DNA of 64,000 nucleotides from Nocardia amamiensis (GCF_015477605.1 NZ_JADLQX010000001.1:62001-126000); one strand, 5' to 3'. Shown: positions 44,627 to 54,029, numbered from the stretch's first letter. A program made the numbers and translations. Notes: a model not told the origin generated them from the letters alone.

Positions 44627-46129
44627 TTACGGGGCATAGGCAGTGTATAGGCGTGTCAAGTCTCGGGCTGCGCACTGCACGGTCCCGTCCGGGCGGACCA
44701 GCGCGGCTCGGGCGCCTCCCCGGCGCAACCAGCGGCGCAGTTCGGTTCCGGGACCGGCAGTCACCACCACCCAGCCACGTGCCCGGATCTCGCCGTATTG
44801 CGCCGGTCCCGGCTGCACCGTGGTGACGATCGCGTACCGTCCCGCGGCGACATCGTCGTAGCGGCGGCCTTCGTCGAGAACCGCGTTGGGCACCAGGCTG
44901 CCCGCTCGACCGCCGAGCAAACGCGGCCGCACCACGAGCTCGGACCGCCGCAGCGGCGGCGTCACCCCATCGGTGACCAATGCGTGGAAACCGGGCACTC
45001 GGTGCAGATGTGGCGTGATGAGACGGCGGAGGAGGTTACCGAGTTCGCCGCCGTCGGTCATGGCCACGCCGGTGGCCTTCGCGAGTCGAATCATGGTGCG
45101 GGCATGGGGTTTGCGTTCTGCCTCGTAGGTGGCGAGTACCCGCGCGGGCAGGTCTCCGGCGAGGACTGCGGCGAGTTTCCAGGTGAGGTTGGCCGCGTCG
45201 CGCAGTCCGGCGCCCATGCCCTGGCCGATGAACGGCGGTGTGAGGTGGGCGGCATCGCCGAGCAAGAAGATCCGGCCGGCGCGCCAGCGGTCGGCGAGCT
45301 GTGCGCGGAAGGTGTAGTCGGCGAGCCGGACCAGTTCGAGTTCCTCGATCGGAACCGTGCCGGTCCACGGGCGGATCAGTCCGTGCAGTCGCTCGATGTC
45401 ACGGTAGTCGTCCGCGGTTTCGCCCGGCCCGAGCCGGAATTCCCATCGGTGCCGCGTCTTTCCGATGCGCATGTACGTGGCAGCGCGAGCCGGATCGCAG
45501 ACCTGATGTACGCCTTCCCATTGCCCTAGTTCGACGGTGGTGGCCACGTCGACGACCAGCCAGCGCTGCTCGAAGTTCAGGTCCTGCATGCTGGCGCCGA
45601 TCGAGGTTCGGACCAGGCTGTTGGCGCCGTCGCAGCCGAGGACGTACCGCGCCCGGACCGATTCCGCCGCATCGGTCGTCCGGTCCGTGAAGTCGACGCG
45701 CACGCCGTCCGTTTCCGGCACGACCGCGGTGACCTCGACGTCGCCGCGGACGGTGACGTCGGCGTGCCGTTTCACGGCGGCCCGCAGGATCTCCTCCAGC
45801 TCCGGCTGGTCGAACATGTTCGCGTCCGGGTAGCCGTTGCGGCCGCCCGTCGGATTCCGGTGGAATTCGGCCAGCACCCGCAGTTTCCGGTCGACCAGGC
45901 GCAGCCCGAGGGCCGGCCGGGAGATGGCGTCGAATTCGTCGCCGACGCCCAGCCGGTCCAGAATCCGGCGGATCTCACCGTCCAAGTGGACCGCGCGCGG
46001 CTGCGGGTAGACCCCCTCCCACCGCTCCAATACCAAGCATTCGACACCGTATCGGGCGAGCAACGTGGCCGCGGTGAGGCCGGTCGGTCCCGCGCCGACG
46101 ATCACCACAGGTACATGCGCGGAAGGCAT
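44627..46129 (-). CDS. FAD-dependent aromatic monooxygenase (MhpA-like)
   Basis: 500 residues. The dinucleotide-binding GAGPTGL (about 10-16), the DG motif VLGCDGANSLVR and the second FAD motif GDAAHLTPPFIGQGMGAGLRDAANL are complete, and the C-terminal thioredoxin-like domain of phenol/3-(3-hydroxyphenyl)propionate hydroxylases is present in short form. It should ortho-hydroxylate a phenol to a catechol for the dioxygenase in the same operon. The ATG at 46129 overlaps the DoxX-like stop. Last gene of the operon; its substrate cannot be named. Confidence 0.88.
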   Translation of the reverse strand: MPSAHVPVVIVGAGPTGLTAATLLARYGVECLVLERWEGVYPQPRAVHLDGEIRRILDRLGVGDEFDAISRPALGLRLVDRKLRVLAEFHRNPTGGRNGYPDANMFDQPELEEILRAAVKRHADVTVRGDVEVTAVVPETDGVRVDFTDRTTDAAESVRARYVLGCDGANSLVRTSIGASMQDLNFEQRWLVVDVATTVELGQWEGVHQVCDPARAATYMRIGKTRHRWEFRLGPGETADDYRDIERLHGLIRPWTGTVPIEELELVRLADYTFRAQLADRWRAGRIFLLGDAAHLTPPFIGQGMGAGLRDAANLTWKLAAVLAGDLPARVLATYEAERKPHARTMIRLAKATGVAMTDGGELGNLLRRLITPHLHRVPGFHALVTDGVTPPLRRSELVVRPRLLGGRAGSLVPNAVLDEGRRYDDVAAGRYAIVTTVQPGPAQYGEIRARGWVVVTAGPGTELRRWLRRGGARAALVRPDGTVQCAARDLTRLYTAYAP

Positions 46130-46482
46130 TACAAGGCTCCCAACACAGTCACGATGTAGCTGACGGCCATCAGTCCGGTGCCGACGGCAGGAGCGAACTC
46201 TCGCACGCCGTCTCCGGTACGCCGATGAACGACGACAGCCCCGGCCATCAGCAGCACCAGACCGGCTCCCGCCGCCGCGCCCACCGGCCACCAGACGATG
46301 CCGCCCAGTAGACCCAGCGCGGCGGCCAGCTCGAGCGCGCCGATCCCCCGGTACGCCGAGACGGAGAACCCGGCATGCGCGGCGCGCTCTCGCATCGGCC
46401 CGACGGCCAACACCTTCGACACCCCGAGCAACAGGAAGAAGACCGCCAGCAGGAGGGCCAGCACGATCGACGCGACATTCAT
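46129..46482 (-). CDS. DoxX-like small membrane protein
   Basis: 117 residues with four membrane helices. The DoxX/DoxD-like signature VFFLLLGVSKVL is at 12-23, followed by AYRGIGALELAAALGLLGG. The ATG at 46482 overlaps the ligase stop and the stop overlaps the monooxygenase start, so it is embedded in the operon. DoxX-like proteins are linked to quinones and redox; a role in electron delivery or substrate uptake is only inference. Confidence 0.75.
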   Translation of the reverse strand: MNVASIVLALLLAVFFLLLGVSKVLAVGPMRERAAHAGFSVSAYRGIGALELAAALGLLGGIVWWPVGAAAGAGLVLLMAGAVVVHRRTGDGVREFAPAVGTGLMAVSYIVTVLGAL

Positions 46483-48392
46483 CGGCGCGCCCCGATTCGC
46501 CACTCGATCGAGTACCGGGCGAGGACGGCCGCTACGACGGCCTCGGCACCGGTGTCGTCGAGTTCGACGGTCGCGACGATCACGCCGTCCTCGACGGCCG
46601 CGGCGATGCTGTGCACTCCGATGATCTCGGCGAGGGCATCGAGAAGTTCGCGGCGGGTGGCGTCGGCGCGGAGCCCGAGTTTGTCGGGTTTGCCGACGTC
46701 GGTGACCGGTAGCGCGTCGAGGATCGTGACCGTCTTCGGCGCGGCAGCCCGTTCGGGTACGTGTTGGCCGGCCCAGTCGACCAGACCGGTTTCGGTGACG
46801 TCGGCGCCGGGTGCCAGGGTGACGTAGGCGACGGGCACTTCACCGGCGTGCAGGTCGGGGCGGCCAACCGCACCTGCCGCGGTGACCTGGGGGTGGGCGA
46901 GCAGGGCGTCTTCGATGGTCGCGGGGTCGATGTTGTGCCCGCCGCGAATGATGAGGTCCTTGGCGCGGCCGTGCAGATGGACAAAGCCGTCGGAGTCGAT
47001 GTGGGCGAGGTCGCCGGTGTCGAGCCAGCCGCCGACGAGTTTGCCCATACCGTCGAGCACATGCCGCTGCTGGCCGCGCCCGGTCACATAGCCCGCGAAG
47101 ACGGTCGGGCCGCTGATGGCCAGCACCCCGGTCGCGCCGGCGGGTAGGTCGGTCCAGGTGCCGTCCTCGTCGATGCGCACCGTCTTGAGCTGCTGGTATG
47201 GCATACGCTGCCCGACCGATCCCGGTCTCGGCAGGTCGGGGAAGCTACGCGCGCTGGCGCAGGTCGCTTCGGTGAGTCCGTAGCCCTCGACCAGGGTGAT
47301 TCCGGTGTGCGTCTGGAAGTTGCCCCGCACCGCGGCGGGCAGCGGCGACGCGCCCACCATGGCGTACCGGAGGCTGGAGATGTCGGCGGTGACCGGGCAC
47401 TGCGCCAGCACGGCGTACACCGTTGGCACCGCGCTCATCGCGGCGATCCGGTAGTGGGCGACGATGTTCCAGAACTCGCCGTAGATCGCGAAGTCCCGAT
47501 AGCCGAGCGGCCCGGCCCAGACCACGGATTGGCCTTTGAACAACGGCGCGAGCAGTGTGACGACCAGCGCGTTGACGTGGAACAGCGGCAGGGCCGCGAA
47601 CACCACGGCATCGTCGTCGAGCAGGGAATTCGCCGCGATCATCCACGCATTGGCGACCTCGTTGGCATGGGTGTGCGCGGCCAGCTTCGGCACACCGGTG
47701 GTGCCCCCGGTGTGGAACAGCGCGGCGAGATCGGACGGGAGCGGCAGCCGCCCGGCGAAGGCGTCCGGATCGTTGGCTGCGGCCAGTTCGTCGAGGTAGC
47801 CGACGCGCACTCCGTCCAGCGGCTCCAGTGGCTGAGGTTCACCCGCCGTGGTCGGGCGCAGTGCCAGCACCGCGTCCAACAGGCCGTCGGCGGCCAGCGC
47901 ACGCGCGGAATCCCACACGGGCGCAGCCAATTCCGGCCCAGCCGTGATGAGGACGCGCGCTCCGGTGCGTTGCAGCAGTTCGGCGATGTGCCGCGGGGAC
48001 AGGCCGCCGTTGATCGGGGCGGCGATTCCGGCCAGCTGGGCGGCGAGGGTCGCCGCGATCAGCTCGGCGCAGTTCGGTGCGATCAGCGCTACCGCGTCAC
48101 CGCGTCGGACACCGAGCTCGTGCAGCAGGTTCGCGTACCGGTGTACCTGTGACAGCAGTTGAATGAAACCGAGCCGCAATGGTTCTCGCCACCGCGCCGC
48201 GTCCGGCAAGACCGTGACGGCGGTCCGCTCCGGCCACGACCGAGCTGCCCGCACCAGCAGGGCATAGGTCGACTCGGGCAGACCACGCCGCGCCAGCGGC
48301 GTCGATTCGATCTCGGCCAGATCGCTCGGCTGCGCGTAGCGTGGCCACAGCAGCTCCTCGGACGGGGTGCTGATGGTCAGGTTGTCGGTCAC
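46479..48392 (-). CDS. Acyl-CoA synthetase (AMP-forming)
   Basis: 637 residues, ANL superfamily. The P-loop is LFHTGGTTGVPKLAAHTH, then EGYGLTEAT, and the hinge/lysine region GWLDTGDLAHIDSDGFVHLHGRAKDLIIRGGHNIDPATIE. It activates a carboxylic acid as acyl-AMP and then acyl-CoA. The N-terminus is about 40 residues longer than in short relatives, and the C-terminus has about 75 further residues after the usual domain. A GTG at 48392 overlaps the hydrolase stop (GTGA). It probably activates the acid before or after ring cleavage. Confidence 0.9.
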   Translation of the reverse strand: MTDNLTISTPSEELLWPRYAQPSDLAEIESTPLARRGLPESTYALLVRAARSWPERTAVTVLPDAARWREPLRLGFIQLLSQVHRYANLLHELGVRRGDAVALIAPNCAELIAATLAAQLAGIAAPINGGLSPRHIAELLQRTGARVLITAGPELAAPVWDSARALAADGLLDAVLALRPTTAGEPQPLEPLDGVRVGYLDELAAANDPDAFAGRLPLPSDLAALFHTGGTTGVPKLAAHTHANEVANAWMIAANSLLDDDAVVFAALPLFHVNALVVTLLAPLFKGQSVVWAGPLGYRDFAIYGEFWNIVAHYRIAAMSAVPTVYAVLAQCPVTADISSLRYAMVGASPLPAAVRGNFQTHTGITLVEGYGLTEATCASARSFPDLPRPGSVGQRMPYQQLKTVRIDEDGTWTDLPAGATGVLAISGPTVFAGYVTGRGQQRHVLDGMGKLVGGWLDTGDLAHIDSDGFVHLHGRAKDLIIRGGHNIDPATIEDALLAHPQVTAAGAVGRPDLHAGEVPVAYVTLAPGADVTETGLVDWAGQHVPERAAAPKTVTILDALPVTDVGKPDKLGLRADATRRELLDALAEIIGVHSIAAAVEDGVIVATVELDDTGAEAVVAAVLARYSIEWRIGARR

Positions 48393-49324
48393 CGGTACCT
48401 CACCGTGGTGCGCTGGCGGCCCAAATCGATGGCGCCGTCATCGGTGGCGATCGTGGCCTCGACGACGTCGCCGTCGTGCAGATACTTCGGGTTCTTGGCC
48501 TGACCTTTGAAGAAGAGGTTCCACTTCACCGTCGCCGGGAGCAGATTCGCGATGAACTGGACCGGTTTCGGCGGAGCGCTCAACGCGGTGCCGATCGGGG
48601 TACCGGTGAGCAGCAGGTCACCGGCGTCCATGCGCTGGAACCGCGTCAACGCCTGCAGCGTCTGCAGCGGCCGGTAGATCATGTCCGCGACCGTCATGTC
48701 TTGGCGCACTTCGCCGTTGACCCACAATCGCAGCCGCAGATCGGTGAACCGCTTCAGCTCATCGGGCTGCAACAGCACCAGCGCGGGCCCGACCGGGGTG
48801 AACGTCGGATATGACTTCGCCTCGTAGAACTGCGTTTTCGGCAACTGCACATCACGAGCGGAGACGTCGTTCGTGACGACGAGACCGGCGATGTAGTCGG
48901 CGAGGTTGTCCGGGGTGACTTCCGATCCGACCGGCATCTCCCGGCCGAACACCAGGCCGATCTCCACCTCGTAATCCAGCAACCGCACGTGGGCGGGCCG
49001 GATGACATCGGTGTGCGGACCGCTGATCGACCCCGACGCCTTCCGGAAGAACGTCAGCGGAATCGTCTCCGGGTCCATGCCCGAATCCTTGACGTGCGAG
49101 GCGAAATTCGTCATTTGCGCGACCACCCGGCACGGCGCGGTCACGGGAGAGACCAGCGAGAGCCCCTCGACCGGCACGGCCTCGCCGCTCGCGGCGGCCG
49201 CGAGGACCGCCTCGCGATCGGCGAGCAGCTGAGCTGTCGTGGTCGCGGCGGTGTCGACTTTCGCGGCGCCCGCGGGTGTGGCCACCCACCAGGCATCGCT
49301 GGTTCGAAGAACGGAAATGCTCAT
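48389..49324 (-). CDS. FAH-family hydrolase/isomerase
   Basis: 311 residues. The fumarylacetoacetate hydrolase fold is seen in the acidic metal ligands DYEVEIGLVFGREM, then TNDVSARDVQ, SYPTFTPVGPALV and LLTGTPIGTAL. Members hydrolyse or isomerise the keto acids left by extradiol cleavage. The ATG at 49324 overlaps the dioxygenase stop. Consistent with being the second step of the pathway, acting on the dioxygenase product; the exact reaction cannot be fixed. Confidence 0.88.
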   Translation of the reverse strand: MSISVLRTSDAWWVATPAGAAKVDTAATTTAQLLADREAVLAAAASGEAVPVEGLSLVSPVTAPCRVVAQMTNFASHVKDSGMDPETIPLTFFRKASGSISGPHTDVIRPAHVRLLDYEVEIGLVFGREMPVGSEVTPDNLADYIAGLVVTNDVSARDVQLPKTQFYEAKSYPTFTPVGPALVLLQPDELKRFTDLRLRLWVNGEVRQDMTVADMIYRPLQTLQALTRFQRMDAGDLLLTGTPIGTALSAPPKPVQFIANLLPATVKWNLFFKGQAKNPKYLHDGDVVEATIATDDGAIDLGRQRTTVRYR

Positions 49325-50454
49325 GAATTGGCTACTTTCAACAGGCCGCGTAGGCGACGGAGATCGAATTCGTTGTCTTCGCGCAGCGCGTCGACCATCG
49401 CGCGCAGCTCGTGAAGCGATTCCCGGCCGGGCTTCAGGCCGAGGAAGTCTTTGCTGGCCGGCGGCCCCCACTGGGCCAGTCCGGAAGCGGTGAACGGCGC
49501 CCACCCGGGTTCCAGCGTGCTGTCGAACATGTCGCCGTCGCTGAAATGCTCGACCAGGAACCCATCCGGGTCGCGCCAGTAGTCGAAGATCTGGCTGCCC
49601 TGGATGTGCCTGCCGATCCCCCAAGACCGGTAATAACCGTGGTCGCGCAGGTACTCGCCGCCCGCGGCCAGCGCGTCGAGATCGGCGACTTGATAGGCCG
49701 AGTGCACATACCGGTTGGCCGGTCCGAGTACCAACGCCAATGTGTGGTGATCGGCGGGTGTCCGGCCGCGGTCACAGCGGATGAAGCTCATCACCGGCCC
49801 GCGCACACGCTGCCCCGGGTAGTAGAGAAAGTCGCTGACGATCAGGCCCAAATGCCGCAGATACCAGTCGAGCGTCTCCCGGTACTTGGTGGTCTGCACC
49901 ACCACATGCCCCAGACGCTGGACCAGTGCCGGTTCGCGTGGCGGGCGCTGCGTGCGGTTTATCCGGGCAACCCCGTGCCCGACGTTGAGTGTGTGCGGCG
50001 CCTGTGCGGGCAAGGCGGTCAACGTGTGCATATCCGCGACGACCCGCACCCGCAACCCGCTCGGGTCAGTCAGCTCGACGGTCGATCCGCCCAGGCTGTC
50101 GGGCAGGTTCACCACCTTGGTTCCCCCGGCTTCCGCCAAGCGGAGCAGATCGGCGGTGTCCGCCGCCCGAAAGGCCGGGCCGATGAATCTCGAGCGCGGT
50201 CCGCGCCGGATCAACACGCATGGCGCGTCGGCGTCGGTTCCCCGCAGGTGCAGTTCATTCGACGTGCGCAGCGACGTCGCGAAGCCGAAAGCGTGTGCGA
50301 AGGCCGCCGCGCGCTCGAGGTCCGGTTTCTCGAACTCCAGCCACGCCAGGTCGTGCACCTTCACGATCGGGTCGCGCGCTCGCCCTGGATGTTCGCCCGC
50401 CAAGGCGCTGTGCTCACTGTGCAGGCCGGTGTGCGGGTCGTGATGGTCGATCAT
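49321..50454 (-). CDS. Extradiol (type I VOC) dioxygenase
   Basis: 377 residues with two VOC halves. The Fe(II) ligands of type I extradiol enzymes are present: His183 (GHVVVQTT), His236 or His237 (ADHHTLAL) and Glu302 (GFLVEHFSDGD). The N-terminal half (38-145) is the inactive VOC repeat. The ATG at 50454 starts with MIDHHDPHTG. It cleaves a catechol meta to the hydroxyls. First gene of the five-gene ring-cleavage operon and divergent from the TetR gene, with a palindrome in between. Confidence 0.88.
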   Translation of the reverse strand: MIDHHDPHTGLHSEHSALAGEHPGRARDPIVKVHDLAWLEFEKPDLERAAAFAHAFGFATSLRTSNELHLRGTDADAPCVLIRRGPRSRFIGPAFRAADTADLLRLAEAGGTKVVNLPDSLGGSTVELTDPSGLRVRVVADMHTLTALPAQAPHTLNVGHGVARINRTQRPPREPALVQRLGHVVVQTTKYRETLDWYLRHLGLIVSDFLYYPGQRVRGPVMSFIRCDRGRTPADHHTLALVLGPANRYVHSAYQVADLDALAAGGEYLRDHGYYRSWGIGRHIQGSQIFDYWRDPDGFLVEHFSDGDMFDSTLEPGWAPFTASGLAQWGPPASKDFLGLKPGRESLHELRAMVDALREDNEFDLRRLRGLLKVANS

Positions 50455-50475
50455 CGACCACTCCCTCCATCTGAC

Positions 50476-50489
50476 TGACGATATCGTCA
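50476..50489. promoter_or_regulatory. Likely TetR operator in divergent promoter
   Basis: TGACGATATCGTCA is a perfect 14-bp palindrome 22 bases upstream of the dioxygenase start and 99 bases upstream of the TetR start. A half-like TACGACGTAAC follows. Position and symmetry fit autoregulation plus control of the catabolic operon. Confidence 0.6.
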
Positions 50490-50587
50490 TATACGACGTA
50501 ACACTCAGTCAAGTAGTTCTGAATAATTCGTCACAACTGAAGTGGGGGTTACCATGTGCGAGGACGAGCAGGGAGAGGTGAGCAGGC

Positions 50588-51250
50588 ATGACCGAACAGA
50601 CCGACGCGGAACCCAACCGGCTGGAGCGCCGCAAGGCACGCACGCGCGCCGCCCTGGTGAGTGCGGCCCAGTCCTTCATCGCGACCGGGAAGCTGAACGC
50701 GCCGATCCTGGAAATCACCCAGGCGGCCGATGTCGGCATGGGGTCGTTCTACAACCACTTCCACAGCCGGGAGGATCTGTTCCAAGCCGCGGTCGAAGAG
50801 GCGCTGGACCAGCACGGCGCCGTGCTCGACACATTGATGGAGGGGTTGGACGACCCGGCCCAGATCTTCGCGCAGAGTTTCCGGCTGACCGGTCGCATGC
50901 ATCGGCGAAACCCCATCCTCAGCAAGGTGCTGCTCAACAACGGACTCGCACAGACCGCCTCCGAGAAAGGGTTGGCGCCACGCGCTCGGCGGGACATCGA
51001 GGCCGCCGCTCACGCGGGCCGTTTCCACATCAGCGACGCGGAACTGGCCATGACGATCGTCGCCGGCGCCGCACTGTGCCTGGGCCAGCTCCTGCACGAT
51101 CAGCCCGAACGAGACGACGCCGCCGCGTCCGACCAGGTCACCGAGGACCTGCTGCGCATGTTCGGCATCCCGGCCGACGAGGCGGGCGAGATCTGCCGGC
51201 TCCCACTGCCTTCACTCGACCTGCTGCCGCTCGGCGACAGCGCCGCATGA
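50588..51250 (+). CDS. TetR-family regulator of the ring-cleavage operon
   Basis: 220 residues. The N-terminal TetR helix-turn-helix (about 15-65: RRKARTRAALVSAAQSFIA, ITQAADVGMGSFYNHFHSRED) is complete and the C-terminal ligand domain is helical. The ATG at 50588 has GGAGAGGTGAGC upstream. Divergent from the catabolic operon, so it most likely represses it until a pathway compound binds. Unusually, NAP(I)LEI replaces the more typical T-x-x-x-I-A before the turn. Confidence 0.88.
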   Translation: MTEQTDAEPNRLERRKARTRAALVSAAQSFIATGKLNAPILEITQAADVGMGSFYNHFHSREDLFQAAVEEALDQHGAVLDTLMEGLDDPAQIFAQSFRLTGRMHRRNPILSKVLLNNGLAQTASEKGLAPRARRDIEAAAHAGRFHISDAELAMTIVAGAALCLGQLLHDQPERDDAAASDQVTEDLLRMFGIPADEAGEICRLPLPSLDLLPLGDSAA

Positions 51251-51264
51251 CCTGATCGACGGCG

Positions 51265-53463
51265 TCAACTCACGCTGGGCGCGAAGTCGCGAGTGAATTC
51301 GTGCTCCAGTTCCGCGCCCTCGATGTCGAGATCCGGCACGTAACGCCCGAACCAGCGGGGGTGGTACCACATGCGGCTTCCGACCAGGGCCATAACGGCC
51401 GGCACCAGCGTGAGCCGGACGACGAAGGCATCGAGCACCACCCCGACCGCCAGCGTGAACGCCAGGGGCTTGACGATCGGATTGTCGACCCAGGTGAAGG
51501 CCACGAACACGGCGCACATGATCAGCGCCGCGGCGCTCACCACCCGGGCCGAATGCGCCACCCCGTTCTGCACGGCCCCGACCGCATCCCCGCCACGGCT
51601 GAATTCCTCCTTGATCCGGGACACCACGAAGATCTGGTAATCACTGGAGAGCCCGAAGATGATCGCGAGGATGACGATGGGCAGGAAGCTCAGCGTCTGC
51701 GCCTTGGTCACCTGAAAAAGACCCGCTCCCCAACCCCATTGGAACACCGCGACCTGAATGCCCAGCGCGGCGAAAACCGAGAGGATGAATCCGACGATCG
51801 ACGACAACGGCACCAGCACGGTGCGGAACGCGATCGTCAACAGCACAAGCGCCAAGCCGACCACGACCAAGAGGAAGATCGGCAGCGCGTCGGCCAGCCG
51901 GTTGGAGGTGTCGATGTTCGCGGCGGTGGTGCCGCCGATCAGGAAGGTGGCTCCCGTGTTCGCTTCGATGCGGGCGCGGTTGTCCCGCAGCCGGGTGACC
52001 AGATCCGAGGTGGCCTGATCGTCCGGACCGGTTTTCGGCACGACCTGGAGGAGCAGCAGGCGGTCGCCGCTGCCTGCCGGCTGTACCGCGGCGACGTCGG
52101 GTTCGGCCTGCAACCGTTGCGTCAACGTCTGCCCCACCTCCGGGCCGGTGGCGTTGGACAGGTCCGTCACCATCAGCAGCGGACCGTTGAACCCGGGACC
52201 GAATGAGCGGCTGACCAGGTCATAGGCCTTGTGGGCAGTGCTCGATTCCGGTTGCGACTCGCCACTGGGCAGCCCGAGATCCATCCGAGTGACCGGTATC
52301 GCCAGGACGGCCAGCGCCGCGATGCCGACCACGAGCAGCGGCACCCGGAAGCGCGTGACGAATCGGCCCCAGGCATGCCCCATCGTCTGCTCCGGTTCAT
52401 ACGCCGCGATCCGCGCCACCTCCTCCGGACGTCCCGGATGCAACGGAGGCGAAATGAACCGAGCGACAGTGTCACCGGCGAATCCGAGCAGCGCGGGCAG
52501 CAGCGTCAGGGCGACCAGCATCGCCACCAGCACGGCGCCGGCCGCCGTGAGCCCCATGACCGTCAGGAACGGAATGCCGGCGACCGAAAGCCCGCACAGC
52601 GCGATGATCACGGTCACCGCCGCGAACACGACCGAGCTTCCCGCCGTGCCGACCGCCAGCGGTATCGACTGCTCCGCGGGCAGCCCGAGCACGATGTTGT
52701 GCCGATGCCGGGACAAGATGAACAGCGCATAGTCGATCCCGCACGACAGCCCCAGCATCAACGCCAGCGACGTCGCCGCCGCGGGCACGTCGACGAAAGC
52801 GGCCACACCCAGGATTCCGGTCAGACCGATGGCCACGCCCACCAACGCCGTGACGATAGGCAGTCCAGCGGCGACAACCGCCCCGAACGTGACCAGCAGG
52901 ATGAGGAAGGCCGCGGCGATACCGAATATCTCCGGTGTTTCGGGTACTTCGGCGGTGAAGCCCGGATACACCGCTCCAGAGAACTCCACGTCCAGGCCCG
53001 CATCCCGCGCCGGGGCGGCGATGTGGTCCACCTCGCCTAGCGTCTCCTCGGTGACCTCCCCGGTCGGCACCGAGAATTGCACGCTGCCCAACGCGACCCG
53101 CTGATCGGGTGCCACCGCCTTGGCCTCGAACGGGTCGACCACCGTCGCAACCTGCGGCAGCCCCCGCAGACCGGCCATGACCTGCTCTATCTGGGCGCTG
53201 GGCTGCTGGTCGGTGACCTTCGACAGCCCCGGGGTGGCGAACACGACCTGCATCTGAGCTCCGCTGTACGCGGGCATCCGCTGCTTCAACAGGGAAACGG
53301 CGTCCTGTGACTCGGTCTTCGGAATGGTGAAGTCATCTGTGGTCTTGCCACCGCTCAGCGCAGCGAATCCGATCGCACACGCGAGCAGAACCAGCCACAC
53401 CGCCAGCACCCACCAGCGTCGAAGGGCGACCAGGCGACCAAGAGCGAACAGATACCGAGACAT
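51265..53463 (-). CDS. MmpL/RND-family membrane transporter
   Basis: 732 residues from the ATG at 53463 (MSRYLFALG). Twelve membrane helices arranged as 1+5, an extracellular loop, 1+5. Signatures are LSCGIDYALFILSRHRH and GLSSDYQIFVVSRIKEEF, the GxxxDY proton-relay motifs of MmpL proteins. It exports hydrophobic compounds or lipids. Convergent with the TetR gene, 14 bases apart. Its cargo is unknown; within the segment it might export a substrate or product. Confidence 0.9.
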   Translation of the reverse strand: MSRYLFALGRLVALRRWWVLAVWLVLLACAIGFAALSGGKTTDDFTIPKTESQDAVSLLKQRMPAYSGAQMQVVFATPGLSKVTDQQPSAQIEQVMAGLRGLPQVATVVDPFEAKAVAPDQRVALGSVQFSVPTGEVTEETLGEVDHIAAPARDAGLDVEFSGAVYPGFTAEVPETPEIFGIAAAFLILLVTFGAVVAAGLPIVTALVGVAIGLTGILGVAAFVDVPAAATSLALMLGLSCGIDYALFILSRHRHNIVLGLPAEQSIPLAVGTAGSSVVFAAVTVIIALCGLSVAGIPFLTVMGLTAAGAVLVAMLVALTLLPALLGFAGDTVARFISPPLHPGRPEEVARIAAYEPEQTMGHAWGRFVTRFRVPLLVVGIAALAVLAIPVTRMDLGLPSGESQPESSTAHKAYDLVSRSFGPGFNGPLLMVTDLSNATGPEVGQTLTQRLQAEPDVAAVQPAGSGDRLLLLQVVPKTGPDDQATSDLVTRLRDNRARIEANTGATFLIGGTTAANIDTSNRLADALPIFLLVVVGLALVLLTIAFRTVLVPLSSIVGFILSVFAALGIQVAVFQWGWGAGLFQVTKAQTLSFLPIVILAIIFGLSSDYQIFVVSRIKEEFSRGGDAVGAVQNGVAHSARVVSAAALIMCAVFVAFTWVDNPIVKPLAFTLAVGVVLDAFVVRLTLVPAVMALVGSRMWYHPRWFGRYVPDLDIEGAELEHEFTRDFAPSVS

Positions 53464-53848
53464 GCGGGTCCTCTCATCGAGCAACCAGCGACACATCGAC
53501 GAACCGGATCACGACCGCTGCGACCACGATAAATGCCCTCGCCAGGCGGTACCTCCACAACGCTCGAATCCTGGCCCCGACCTGGGCCCTCCGACCATCC
53601 CCGCGCACCGAGTCGCCGGCTGACCTCGCGTGCTGATCCGATCGCCGTCGACCGGGTCATGCCCATACCGGCCATCGCCTCGGCCGTTGCTCGACGCCGC
53701 CGGCACCGATCCCCGCGGCGCATCGCATGGCGAACAGCTGCGACAACCGCGCTCCGCGCACCATTTACCCTGCCGTTTTGACCGCGTCAACGGCGAGAAG
53801 GTACCGTTTTCCAGGCGTCTGTACGCGCCGACCGTGATGAACGGTGAT
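53464..53848. other. Spacer before plus-strand tRNA-Ala
   Basis: 385 bases with overlapping ORFs on both strands but no recognisable gene. Probable decayed DNA at the edge of the duplicated tRNA segment. Confidence 0.4.
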
Positions 53849-53921
53849 GGGGCCTTAGCTCAATTGGCAGAGCACTGCCTTTGCAAGGCAGGGGTTAGGG
53901 GTTCGATTCCCCTAGGCTCCA
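53849..53921 (+). tRNA. tRNA-Ala(TGC), plus copy
   Basis: Identical 73 nt to the minus-strand gene at 44323-44395, in inverted orientation. Acceptor, D-, anticodon (TTTGCAA) and T-arms are intact, so both copies look functional. Upstream sequence differs from the minus copy. Confidence 0.95.
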
Positions 53922-53929
53922 CGCATCGC

Positions 53930-53960
53930 AGGCTCATGCTCATGGAAAGCATGAGCCTTT
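53930..53960 (+). terminator. tRNA-Ala (plus copy) terminator
   Basis: AGGCTCATGCT / AGCATGAGCCT arms (11 bp) with a seven-base loop, followed by TTTT (53957-53961). Very similar in layout to the tRNA-Leu terminator at 17864. Confidence 0.85.
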
Positions 53961-53968
53961 TGCGTTCC

Positions 53969-54029
53969 GCGTGTTTTGTGGGGGTGCAACCCCCACGCCC
54001 CGCCCGGAGGGCTTCGCCCCCGGACCCCC
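53969..54029 (+). repeat. tRNA-associated double-hairpin repeat, copy C
   Basis: GCGTGTTTTGTGGGGGTGC, AACCCCCACGCCCCGCCC, GGAGGGCTTCGCCCCCGG. Nearly identical to copy A (minus strand) and similar to copy B. Confidence 0.75.
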
